The notes: a model not told the origin generated them from the letters alone. Positions 1 through 6,263 are shown, numbered from the stretch's first letter. The stretch: 17,978 bases of DNA from Athalassotoga sp049965695 (GCF_049965695.1 NZ_JBMFWB010000028.1:1-17978), one strand, 5' to 3'. Program-made: numbers and translations.

Positions 1-29
1 CACCACTCGTTTTTGTTTGCAATAGTTAT

Positions 30-77
30 TATACTGAACCAGTTTTAAATTCCGAATCATCGCTCCGGCAGGTGCCC
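30..77. repeat. Half copy (copy A) of dispersed hairpin element
   Basis: This stretch matches the left arm of the fuller elements at 14037-14192 (same orientation) and 5132-5283 (reverse complement). It has the end TATACTGAACCAG, then TTTTAAATTCCGAATC, then the start of the hairpin stem GGCAGGTGCCC. After position 77 the match stops abruptly and unrelated sequence follows, so this is a truncated or recombined half element. Its stem variant GCAGGTGCC would pair perfectly, apart from one bulge, with the opposite arm seen in copy D at 17902-17978. Confidence 0.8.
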
Positions 78-86
78 ATAATGGCA

Positions 87-145
87 CGTAGCACGTGGCT
101 CGTAGCATGTAGAATTGAGAATTGACAAATTTCAATTGACAATTG
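87..145. repeat. Low-complexity direct and inverted repeats
   Basis: Two near-identical decamers, CGTAGCACGT (87-96) and CGTAGCATGT (101-110), lie 14 bp apart. They are followed by a run of AATTGA and TTGACA motifs in both orientations (112-145). The block joins directly to the broken end of repeat copy A and runs into the ribosome binding site of the next gene. It may be a second repeat type or the scar of a recombination. The two TTGACA strings look like -35 boxes, but I find no matching -10 at proper spacing. Confidence 0.4.
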
Positions 146-162
146 AAAAGGAGATGATTTTT

Positions 163-330
163 ATGGAAGAGAAATTGTTCAAATGTGATATATGCGGCCT
201 GCATTACAGAGAGGAATCTCTTGCCCGTCAATGTCATGACTGGTGCGCAACCCATGACGGAAGTTGCAACGTGGAAATCACAAAACATTCTGTTGAAGCC
301 CAATCAAAATCGAAATTTTCGATAAAGTAA
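163..330 (+). CDS. Small Cys-rich zinc-finger-like protein (55 aa)
   Basis: The protein is short, highly charged, and carries Cys8-x2-Cys11 and Cys24-x3-Cys28, plus Cys35 and nearby His25 and His31. That is a layout expected for a single zinc site. I believe similar tiny proteins with the pattern C-x2-C-G-x2-Y followed by C-x3-C are widespread in archaea and thermophilic bacteria, but none has a function I can name. The start at 163 is chosen because AAAAGGAGATGA sits just upstream at good spacing. An in-frame start at 115 would lie within repetitive sequence with no such site. A terminator follows at 391, so the gene appears to be monocistronic. DNA or RNA binding is possible but only inferred. 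Confidence 0.75.
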   Translation: MEEKLFKCDICGLHYREESLARQCHDWCATHDGSCNVEITKHSVEAQSKSKFSIK

Positions 331-390
331 AATTTTGCCCAAAATGTTTTACAATGATACTTTTTTTCATGACGATATATGAATCGTGAT

Positions 391-423
391 ATTCTCCCAT
401 TTCAAATGGGAGAATTCTTTCTT
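391..423 (+). terminator. Rho-independent terminator after the Cys-rich gene
   Basis: Positions 391-415 form a perfect 12-bp inverted repeat, ATTCTCCCATTT and AAATGGGAGAAT, around a single central C. In RNA the innermost pairs would open to form the loop. A pyrimidine/T-rich tail (TCTTTCTT) follows. It ends transcription of the small gene at 163-330 and insulates the cytochrome operon promoter just downstream. Confidence 0.75.
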
Positions 424-432
424 AAAAGAGCG

Positions 433-460
433 TTAAAGTCTACTAATAATGTGCTATAAT
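433..460 (+). promoter_or_regulatory. Promoter of the cytochrome b operon
   Basis: A perfect -10 box TATAAT lies at 455-460, preceded by TG one base upstream (TGCTATAAT), giving an extended -10. A weak -35 (TTAAAG, 433-438) lies 16 bp upstream. The predicted transcript start is near 467, leaving a leader of about 95 nt before the first gene at 563. I see no obvious riboswitch fold in that leader. Confidence 0.6.
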
Positions 461-562
461 ATACAAATTTCACTTTGAATCCAAGATATACGATGATGCC
501 AAGCGAAAAAATAAGTGAAATGATTGAAAAAAATAAATGATTTTGGAAAAGAGGTGATTGAA

Positions 563-763
563 ATGTTACCAACCCAGCAATTACCGGCTGTACAACATTT
601 AATCTTTGGGATTTTCAATTTGTCAGTTCCAGATCTGATTGTATGGGTGATTGTTATAGGTGGCTTTTTCTTTGCCGCATGGTTAAGGTTACCTAAAATC
701 TTCGAAGGGAGAGAAAAGCAAGATGAATCTGACAAGAAAAACTCAAGAAATGATAAGAGATAA
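563..763 (+). CDS. Single-span membrane peptide of the cytochrome b operon (66 aa)
   Basis: After a short N-terminal segment the protein has one strong transmembrane helix (about residues 23-42, rich in V, I, G, F and A). It ends in a highly charged, Lys/Asp/Arg-rich tail likely in the cytoplasm. The start at 563 follows GAGGTGATTGAAATG, a good ribosome binding site; a TTG start 39 bp upstream is in frame but less supported. It is the first gene of the operon, and its end overlaps the annotated start of the cytochrome b gene by 41 bp. A small accessory or assembly subunit of the quinol-oxidising complex is the natural inference. It has no cysteines, so it is not a Rieske or c-type cytochrome. 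Confidence 0.75.
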   Translation: MLPTQQLPAVQHLIFGIFNLSVPDLIVWVIVIGGFFFAAWLRLPKIFEGREKQDESDKKNSRNDKR

Positions 764-1331
764 CATGTCAATGGAGGATGCACTGCCGACAAAGATGCCA
801 GTATATGTTAACTCATTTGCCTATATTTTTGGAGTCATAACACTTTCAGCACTGGGTTTTGTCGTGATAACGGGAATAATCCTTGCAGCCTTTGGCCCTC
901 AATGGTATCACTTTTCAAATGCAGGTCATTTTGTCAATTCTTTACACTTTTGGGGAGTTCAGATTTTTTTTGCAGCCCTTCTTGCACATTTGCTCACAAA
1001 GTTTTTCATGGCGGCATGGAGAGATGGACGATGGAAGACATGGGTAATCGGCATGTTTGCATTTGCACTGTCAATTTTTGAAGCCTACACAGGGTATCTT
1101 TCGCAGACAAACTGGGATTCTCAATGGATTGCGGTTCAGGCCAAAGATGCAATGAACGCACTTGGTATAGGAGGATTTTTTAATACAATGAATACGGCCC
1201 AGGTTCTAACATTGCATGTTGCGGTCATTCCTTTGATACTTGTCGCTTTTGTGCTTATTCATCTTATCGTTGTAAGAAGTGACGGACCTGTGAAACCATT
1301 AGAGGAAAAAGATTCGGGGCGAAAAAAATGA
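723..1331 (+). CDS. Cytochrome b6-type subunit of a quinol:acceptor oxidoreductase
   Basis: This 202-residue protein covers the N-terminal four-helix, heme-binding half of cytochrome b. Two bis-His pairs are visible: H-x13-H in NSLHFWGVQ...LLAHLL, and H-x14-H in LTLHVAVIP...LIHLIV. The x14 spacing in helix D is that of b6-type and Firmicutes-type proteins. Between them is the Qo-side segment GYLSQTNWDSQW. The protein has no cysteine, so the covalent heme ci of plastid b6 and Bacillus QcrB cannot be attached in the usual way. It would oxidise a quinol in the cytoplasmic membrane using two b hemes. The start at 723 has GGGAG upstream; a second ATG at 765, one base after the previous stop, is a real alternative (188 aa). 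The stop overlaps the next start as ATGA. Family call is strong, exact start is not. Confidence 0.9.
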   Translation: MNLTRKTQEMIRDNMSMEDALPTKMPVYVNSFAYIFGVITLSALGFVVITGIILAAFGPQWYHFSNAGHFVNSLHFWGVQIFFAALLAHLLTKFFMAAWRDGRWKTWVIGMFAFALSIFEAYTGYLSQTNWDSQWIAVQAKDAMNALGIGGFFNTMNTAQVLTLHVAVIPLILVAFVLIHLIVVRSDGPVKPLEEKDSGRKK

Positions 1332-2266
1332 GTCGAAAAACGGATGAGTACTTTAAAGATGTCCCAATGAAATCTTACGATCTTATAAAAGAAGGATTGA
1401 TTGTTTTTGGTGTTGTATCTGCATTGATAATTGTCCTCGCAATAATCTTCAGTTCTCCAGATTATCCAACGGTTACGGCAAAACAAATTGCAACTTACGA
1501 ACCGATCTCTTATTTACGAACATTCACCGACATACTTCTGGGTAAAAGTGAAATAAGCAATTACGGACCTCCATACGATAACGATGTTAAAAATGCTCAA
1601 AGCCTCTTCGGAATAGCGCCTGCCAAAATTTTAGGAACAACTATACCTATAAATGCCGTGAATGATTTTGTGATAGATCCTCTCAGTCATCTTGCTGTCA
1701 TAGACAAAAATGTCCAAACATCCCTTGATCAGTTTAAAAACGCGTCGCCCCAACAACGTCAGGTATGGATTGACAATTATTCAAAAGCGCTCGACAATGC
1801 AACTGTTGTGAATGGAAAAGTCCAAATCGTAAATGGAGATTACGGACCTTTGCCGGTGATAATGAATGGCTTGCTTTTGCTTGGTAAGTCCGGACTTTTA
1901 GAAGGCGCTCTTCAAAAGAACGAATCCCCTTACGATTTTTACAATTTGAATTACACGAAACCTTTGCTTCTGTTTCAGGGCAAAGTGTACCATAGCGTGG
2001 CAAAATCTTTGAATATGCTTGGAGAAGATTGGGGAATTGCAAATGAAACGGGAAATTATCCCGGCGCGTGGTGGTTGTGGCCATACACTTTCTTTTACCA
2101 AATTCCTCCCATGTCAACTTCTCCAAACGGAGATTTGGAAGTTGGGCTTATAATGATAGGCCTGTTTTTGGTACTTCTGTTTTTGCCCGTTATCCCTATT
2201 TTAAATAAAATTCCGAAATGGGTTAAAGTTTACAGAATTATCTGGAGAGATTGGTACAAAAAGTGA
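1328..2266 (+). CDS. Subunit-IV-like partner of cytochrome b with large extracytoplasmic insert
   Basis: The 312-residue protein has an N-terminal helix (about 21-43), a long hydrophilic central region, and a C-terminal helix (about 271-293) ending in a basic tail. The sequence ...SSPDYP after helix 1 and the segment GAWWLWPYTFFYQIPP near residue 245 resemble the C-terminal half (subunit IV) of cytochrome b. From memory, homologs with the same YGPPY and IPIN segments occur beside b6-type cytochromes in actinobacteria and other acid-tolerant lineages. In a tentative alignment GAWW replaces the Qo motif PEWY, losing its glutamate. There is no cysteine, so no CxxCH heme site. It overlaps the cytochrome b gene by 4 bp (ATGA), implying coupled translation. 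I am confident of the complex membership, less of the alignment details. Confidence 0.75.
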   Translation: MSRKTDEYFKDVPMKSYDLIKEGLIVFGVVSALIIVLAIIFSSPDYPTVTAKQIATYEPISYLRTFTDILLGKSEISNYGPPYDNDVKNAQSLFGIAPAKILGTTIPINAVNDFVIDPLSHLAVIDKNVQTSLDQFKNASPQQRQVWIDNYSKALDNATVVNGKVQIVNGDYGPLPVIMNGLLLLGKSGLLEGALQKNESPYDFYNLNYTKPLLLFQGKVYHSVAKSLNMLGEDWGIANETGNYPGAWWLWPYTFFYQIPPMSTSPNGDLEVGLIMIGLFLVLLFLPVIPILNKIPKWVKVYRIIWRDWYKK

Positions 2267-2952
2267 GTGAAAGGATAAATTCTATCTTTTCGAAAATACA
2301 CAAAAATTACGACGCAATGAACAGGATCATGAGTTTCGGAATCGATGTGAGATGGAGAAAAATAGCGGCTGAAAAGGTGATCGAAGGTCTTGGTGAAAAT
2401 TCAAGAATTTTGGATATAGCGACAGGTACAGGAGATCTGACGCTTGCGATTTACGATCTGGCAGAAAATTCGAACAAAAAGATCGAATTGTATGCGATGG
2501 ACATGAACGAAAAAATGATAGAAATTGCAAGGAAGAAATTCGGGAACAGAAAAATCAATCTAATGCGCGGTGATGCGTTGAAAATACCCTATCCTGATAA
2601 TTTTTTTGATGTCGTGAGTGTCGGGTTCGGAACAAGAAATTTCGACGATCTCAAAATTTTTTCTGATGAATTAATGAGAGTACTTAAAGATGGAGGTTTT
2701 TTTGTCATAATAGATATGGCTTTGCCCAAGAAAAAATATCAGCGCATGTTTTTCAAGTTCTATTTTCAGATAATACGTCTTTGGGGACATTTCATAGACA
2801 GAGAATCTTATGAATGGCTCATATCAAGCATAGAACATTTTGACTTTGAAAAATTTAAAGTCATTTTGGAAAAGAGCGGATTTGAAAATGTCAGATATAA
2901 TCCCTTGAATTTCGGGATAACTTACGTAATTGTTGGAGAAAAAGTTAAATGA
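2251..2952 (+). CDS. menG: UbiE/MenG-type quinone C-methyltransferase
   Basis: This is a class I SAM-dependent methyltransferase. The SAM loop ILDIATGTGDL is near residues 53-63, followed by an acidic strand end (AMDMNEKM). Further on are VGFGTRNFDDL and the strand ...MRVLKDGGFFVIID, all typical of UbiE/MenG. Length (about 230 aa) fits the family. The expected reaction is C-methylation of demethylmenaquinone to menaquinone. The TTG start at 2251 is preceded closely by GGAGAG; a GTG at 2263 overlapping the previous stop (GTGA) is the alternative, giving 229 aa. Placement directly after the cytochrome b pair implies that the quinone made here feeds that complex. No other menaquinone genes are visible, so another quinone or methyl acceptor cannot be excluded. 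Confidence 0.85.
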   Translation: MVQKVSERINSIFSKIHKNYDAMNRIMSFGIDVRWRKIAAEKVIEGLGENSRILDIATGTGDLTLAIYDLAENSNKKIELYAMDMNEKMIEIARKKFGNRKINLMRGDALKIPYPDNFFDVVSVGFGTRNFDDLKIFSDELMRVLKDGGFFVIIDMALPKKKYQRMFFKFYFQIIRLWGHFIDRESYEWLISSIEHFDFEKFKVILEKSGFENVRYNPLNFGITYVIVGEKVK

Positions 2953-2984
2953 TACATGCTGGAGTCCATACTTCATAATCAAAG

Positions 2985-3011
2985 TTGAATTGAGAACAAT
3001 TGTGATATACT
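2985..3011 (+). promoter_or_regulatory. Promoter giving a probable leaderless transcript
   Basis: TATACT (3006-3011) is preceded by TG and one base (TGATATACT), with a possible -35 TTGAAT at 2985-2990, 15 bp upstream. The same TGTGATATACT string forms the -10 region of the tRNA promoter at 13993-14021. The -10 box ends only 8 bp before the ATG at 3020, so transcription should begin at or within a few bases of the start codon. Confidence 0.5.
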
Positions 3012-3019
3012 AATTTCTG

Positions 3020-3640
3020 ATGAATTACAAAGTAAAATTAGCGCTTGTATTTGTTTTCGGTGTTGCCATGGGCTTTCTCGAATCCATCGTTGTGGTTTAT
3101 CTGAGGCAACTCTATTATCCTTATGATTTCAAAGTACATTTGGTTATCCCCTATCATATGATTCAAATAGAGATGTTTCGTGAAGTAATGACGATAATCA
3201 TGATTGTAATCGTGGCAACACTTGCGGGAGAAGATAAATTCAGAAGGTTTTACTATTTCATTTACCTTTTTGGAATATGGGACATCTTTTACTATGTCGG
3301 ATTGAAGATGCTTTTGAACTGGCCATCTTCCATTTTGACGTGGGATATATTGTTTCTTGTACCAACTGAATGGTTTGGTCCGGTGCTTGCTCCCGTCATT
3401 GTGTCTTTGACCTTTATATTTTATGGCGTTATCATGATTTTGAAGAAAGAAAACTTTGATTTCGTCCAAATGTTGATCGGCCTATGTGGTGGAGTTATAA
3501 TTTTTGCGACTTTTGTAACTGCGAACAGTACGACGTTAAATTACGATTGGTACATGTTTGCACTCGGAGAAGGGTTACTTTTGTTTTCTATGATAGAAAA
3601 ATTTGCCTTGGCACGAAAAAAGCCAAAGAAGATCATTTGA
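3020..3640 (+). CDS. Conserved multi-pass membrane protein of unknown function
   Basis: The 206-residue protein has about six hydrophobic helices: near residues 7-27, 50-68, 78-97, 110-140 (probably two), 155-170 and 178-192. It has no signal peptide. Conserved-looking loops include FGFLES-like GFLESIVVVYLRQLYYP, then FGIWDIFYY and LTWDILFLVP..WFGPVLAPV. The Trp, Asp and Pro content of these hints at a conserved membrane core. I recall uncharacterised membrane proteins with these motifs in several phyla but no established function. There is no Shine-Dalgarno site before the ATG and a -10 box ends 8 bp upstream, consistent with leaderless translation. Its 3' end overlaps the convergent amylase gene by 8 bp. 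It may or may not relate to the cytochrome operon 68 bp upstream. Confidence 0.75.
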   Translation: MNYKVKLALVFVFGVAMGFLESIVVVYLRQLYYPYDFKVHLVIPYHMIQIEMFREVMTIIMIVIVATLAGEDKFRRFYYFIYLFGIWDIFYYVGLKMLLNWPSSILTWDILFLVPTEWFGPVLAPVIVSLTFIFYGVIMILKKENFDFVQMLIGLCGGVIIFATFVTANSTTLNYDWYMFALGEGLLLFSMIEKFALARKKPKKII

Positions 3641-5111
3641 TGGATTTGTACATCCTGTACATCGAAAATCTTGGTACGAATTTGAACATTCCAAAAGATT
3701 TTGATGGGATCTCAAAGTTTATTTCCGAAACTTTTGCCATTGCCTCTCCGCTGCCAAGTATTCTTTCCATTTGAGTATGGTGCATGAAATAAGCGAAAGG
3801 AACGGGTATTTTTTCTACGGAATTTGAATTAGAAAGATTTGCAAAGAAGAAGAGTGTATCTTTTGGATCAGACGTATATCTGGCAAATCCCACAACAGGT
3901 GATCCCGCTTTGAAATCAAGTTTGAGATAATTTCCGCCGTTCAAAGCAGGTTGATTTTTCCTCACGTCAAAGGCTTTTATGACAAACTCTCTGAAATCCC
4001 AATCCCACTTTTTATCGTCCCATACCATAGGCCTTCTGTTATCGGGATCTCCATCACCATTCATTCCATTTTCTTCTCCGTAATATAAAAATGGATTTCC
4101 GGGGTATGCAATTTGAAATGCAATGGCGATTTCTTTTGACATTCTATCTTTTAGAAGCGAGTTCATTCTTGGAGTATCATGAGAAGAAAGCATATTCCAT
4201 GACTTTGAAAGAGATGTGGTTCCGTTTTCTTCCACCATTCTGTCGAGACATTTTTTGAGTAATTGAGGTTCAAAATTTTCATTCAGTGTATTTATCAAAA
4301 GTTCTGAAAAATAATAATTCATAACGCCATCGAGTTTGGATAATTTTAACCATTCGTCCGGATATCCGCTCACTTCTCCCACGACATAGGCATCTGTTTT
4401 AACCGATCTGGCACTTTCGACTATCAGAGAATTTATTTCATGTCCAAGATCATGGGCACAATCAAGGCGCCATCCGTCTGCGCCCATTTTAAGGTAACGT
4501 TTTATGATCGAATTCTCATCTGTAAAGAGCAATTTTCTGAGCGTTTCATTTTGAAGATTTAATTCCGGAAGCAATTTTATGTCTATCCATGACCTGTATT
4601 CATTTGGCCATGTTTTGAATTCAAAGAAATCTTTGAAGGGTGATCTGGGATCGTTATATGCTCCTGCGTTTCCGTATTTTTTTGATTTGTTAAACCATAT
4701 TCCGTCAACTCCGACATGGTTGAAAACACCGTCAAGTATGACACGGATTTCTTTTTTGTGCGCTTCTTCGAAAAGTTTGGCAAGAATTTGTTCATCGCCA
4801 AACTGTGGGTCAACGCTAAAATCATGTGTATCGTATTTGTGATTTGTGGCAGCCAAAAAAATAGGAGTCAGATAGATCGAATTTATTCCCAAATTTTTTA
4901 TGTAATCTATCTTTTCGATTATGCCTTCTAAATCTCCACCAAAAAATTCGAGACCGTGACTTTCTCTTTTAGGTAGTTCTTCCCACTTCCTTACAATTCC
5001 GCCGTCCCGGCCGTAAAGTCCTTTTTTAACTTTTTCTTCAAATGATTTTCCTCTGTTAAACCTATCTACAAATATCTGATACACAATTTGCGAATATTGC
5101 CAATTCTGCAT
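3633..5111 (-). CDS. GH13 alpha-amylase family glycosidase, cytoplasmic
   Basis: The four GH13 signature regions are present: DGVFNH (residues 127-132), GWRLDCAHD with nucleophile Asp217, VVGEVS with acid/base Glu246, and SSHDT with Asp312. YYGEENG follows, as in neopullulanase and cyclomaltodextrinase relatives. The protein starts directly with the catalytic barrel (YQIFVDRFNRG) and has no signal peptide or N-terminal starch-binding domain. It should therefore act in the cytoplasm on imported malto-oligosaccharides, cyclodextrins or similar alpha-glucans. Length (492 aa) is normal for a barrel plus C-terminal beta domain. AAAGGAAAATC precedes the ATG. A repeat element ends 21 bp upstream and may contribute promoter sequence. 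Exact substrate cannot be told from sequence alone. The gene is convergent with, and overlaps by 8 bp, the membrane protein gene. Confidence 0.9.
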   Translation of the reverse strand: MQNWQYSQIVYQIFVDRFNRGKSFEEKVKKGLYGRDGGIVRKWEELPKRESHGLEFFGGDLEGIIEKIDYIKNLGINSIYLTPIFLAATNHKYDTHDFSVDPQFGDEQILAKLFEEAHKKEIRVILDGVFNHVGVDGIWFNKSKKYGNAGAYNDPRSPFKDFFEFKTWPNEYRSWIDIKLLPELNLQNETLRKLLFTDENSIIKRYLKMGADGWRLDCAHDLGHEINSLIVESARSVKTDAYVVGEVSGYPDEWLKLSKLDGVMNYYFSELLINTLNENFEPQLLKKCLDRMVEENGTTSLSKSWNMLSSHDTPRMNSLLKDRMSKEIAIAFQIAYPGNPFLYYGEENGMNGDGDPDNRRPMVWDDKKWDWDFREFVIKAFDVRKNQPALNGGNYLKLDFKAGSPVVGFARYTSDPKDTLFFFANLSNSNSVEKIPVPFAYFMHHTQMERILGSGEAMAKVSEINFEIPSKSFGMFKFVPRFSMYRMYKSIK

Positions 5112-5131
5112 GATTTTCCTTTCTGTTCAAA

Positions 5132-5283
5132 ATATACTTAAATAACTTTAGTCGAATGTTCATTTAATTTAAGCGAAGGGCAGGATACCTCCGAGATGGC
5201 CTCCGCAGCGTAGCGAGGACCAGACATCGAGTGGGGTACCTGCCGCAGCGATGATTCGGAATTTAAAACTGGTTCAGTATATA
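5132..5283. repeat. Full copy (copy B) of hairpin-forming dispersed element
   Basis: This is a ~152-bp element with imperfect terminal inverted repeats: ATATACTTAAATAACTTTA at one end and TATATACTGAACCAG (read from the other strand) at the opposite end. Its core (5180-5243) folds into a long imperfect hairpin: GCAGGATACC pairs with GGTACCTGC, and CCTCCGC with GCGAGG around a short apex. It is the reverse complement of copy C at 14037-14192. It sits between the end of the long minus-strand operon and the start of the GH13 gene. It has no coding capacity. A MITE-like element is the best description; it could also act as a transcription terminator. Confidence 0.85.
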
Positions 5284-5301
5284 CTTGGTTCACTAGTATA
5301 T
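5283..5301. repeat. Remnant of a second repeat terminus fused to the ABC gene end
   Basis: Directly after copy B comes ACTTGGTTCACTAGTATAT. It matches the element's own end ACTGGTTCAGTATAT with only a T and CTA inserted. The remnant contains the stop codon (TAG) and the last codons of the adjacent ABC gene, so that gene's 3' end appears to derive from an older element terminus. Confidence 0.55.
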
Positions 5302-6258
5302 CCAGCATTTGCTCTTATCCAAATCAATTTTAACGTTGTCTTGCACTTTTTTCGAATTATTTGCTAAAAACGCAACTATTTCAGTTTCATCTCTTACAAG
5401 ATGAAAAAGAGATCTTCTCGAATCAATCGGATCTATAGATTCTATCTTGAATTCCACGCCGTTGTTCGATTCAAAAACGGCATCGGGCCTGAATGAAAGC
5501 GTTTTGCCTTTTGGTGCGTCAAACAAATCTTTAACCATATTCAATCCAAGCGGAGACATCAAAATTGCAACGTCAAGATTTACGGGATGATCGTAAACCG
5601 TCATGGTAAGATCGTGTTGAACGATTTTCCCGTCGATGATGATCGCGATATGATCTGAAATTGCAAGCGCATCCACAACATCCGAGACCACGAGTATGTA
5701 AGTTTTTCCGAGATTAAGCAGATTTTTTTTGAGATCTGCTCTCACAAATTGTTTTTGATACGCGTCGAGTCTTGAAAATGGTTCGTCAAGCATCAAAATA
5801 TCAAATTCTCTCACGGTTTCTCTCGCAAAAGCAGTTGCCTGTTTAAGACCTTCCGGAAGAGTTTTGGGCATGAACGGAAGACTTTCTTCAAGACCGCCAT
5901 CAATTTCGCGGGCCCTTTTTCTGACCTTTCCATTTATCTCTATTTTGTCCATTTTTCTTAAACTTAGAGGAAACGAGATGTTTTTGAATGTGTTCATATG
6001 CGGAAAAAGAGCGTATTCTTGAAACATCATCGCCATGCGTCTTAGATGCGGTTGAAAGTGAGACATATCAACACCTTCGAGAATCACCGAACCTTTTGAC
6101 GGGATTAAACCGCAAATGGCCCTTAACAAAGTTGATTTCCCAGATCCGGAAGGCCCAAGAATCGCAAGCACATTTCCTTTATCGACGGAAAAATTCAAAG
6201 GCCCAAGTTTAAAATTTTCGATCTGCGCTTCAAGATTTTTAATTTCGAGATACCCCAT
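5293..6258 (-). CDS. MalK-like ABC transporter ATPase with degenerate motifs
   Basis: The 321-residue protein has a normal Walker A (GPSGSGKST, residues 35-43), Q-loop Gln80 in MMFQEYALFPHM, and Walker B with catalytic Glu (ILMLDEP, 154-160). The C-terminal part resembles the TOBE region of MalK/UgpC sugar importers. Two key motifs are altered. The signature LSGGQ is replaced by LPEGL (134-138), and the switch histidine of the usual THD is Ser192 (VVSDVVDA). This suggests a weakly active or regulatory subunit, perhaps paired with a canonical ATPase. No permease or binding protein is in the window. The ATG at 6258 is chosen because AGGTGAGGTGATTGAA precedes it; a GTG three codons earlier is possible. 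It is the last gene of the minus-strand operon. Confidence 0.8.
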   Translation of the reverse strand: MGYLEIKNLEAQIENFKLGPLNFSVDKGNVLAILGPSGSGKSTLLRAICGLIPSKGSVILEGVDMSHFQPHLRRMAMMFQEYALFPHMNTFKNISFPLSLRKMDKIEINGKVRKRAREIDGGLEESLPFMPKTLPEGLKQATAFARETVREFDILMLDEPFSRLDAYQKQFVRADLKKNLLNLGKTYILVVSDVVDALAISDHIAIIIDGKIVQHDLTMTVYDHPVNLDVAILMSPLGLNMVKDLFDAPKGKTLSFRPDAVFESNNGVEFKIESIDPIDSRRSLFHLVRDETEIVAFLANNSKKVQDNVKIDLDKSKCWIY

Positions 6259-6263
6259 TTCAA

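Noticed and set aside
493..540. 15-codon ORF (MMPSEKISEMIEKNK) in the cytochrome leader
   Set aside because: It is too short, has no Shine-Dalgarno site, and there is no reason to favour it over chance; it could only be a leader peptide on speculation.
454..792. 112-codon ORF on the minus strand across the cytochrome leader
   Set aside because: It is antisense to the promoter leader and the one-helix peptide gene, has no ribosome binding site, and shows no recognisable protein character.
2990..3020. Rex operator at the membrane protein promoter (TTGTGATATAC)
   Set aside because: Only one TTGTGA half-site is present and no matching TCACAA half follows at the right distance.
3484..3774. 96-codon plus-strand ORF between the membrane protein and amylase
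   Set aside because: It overlaps two well-supported genes in other frames and is a shadow ORF.
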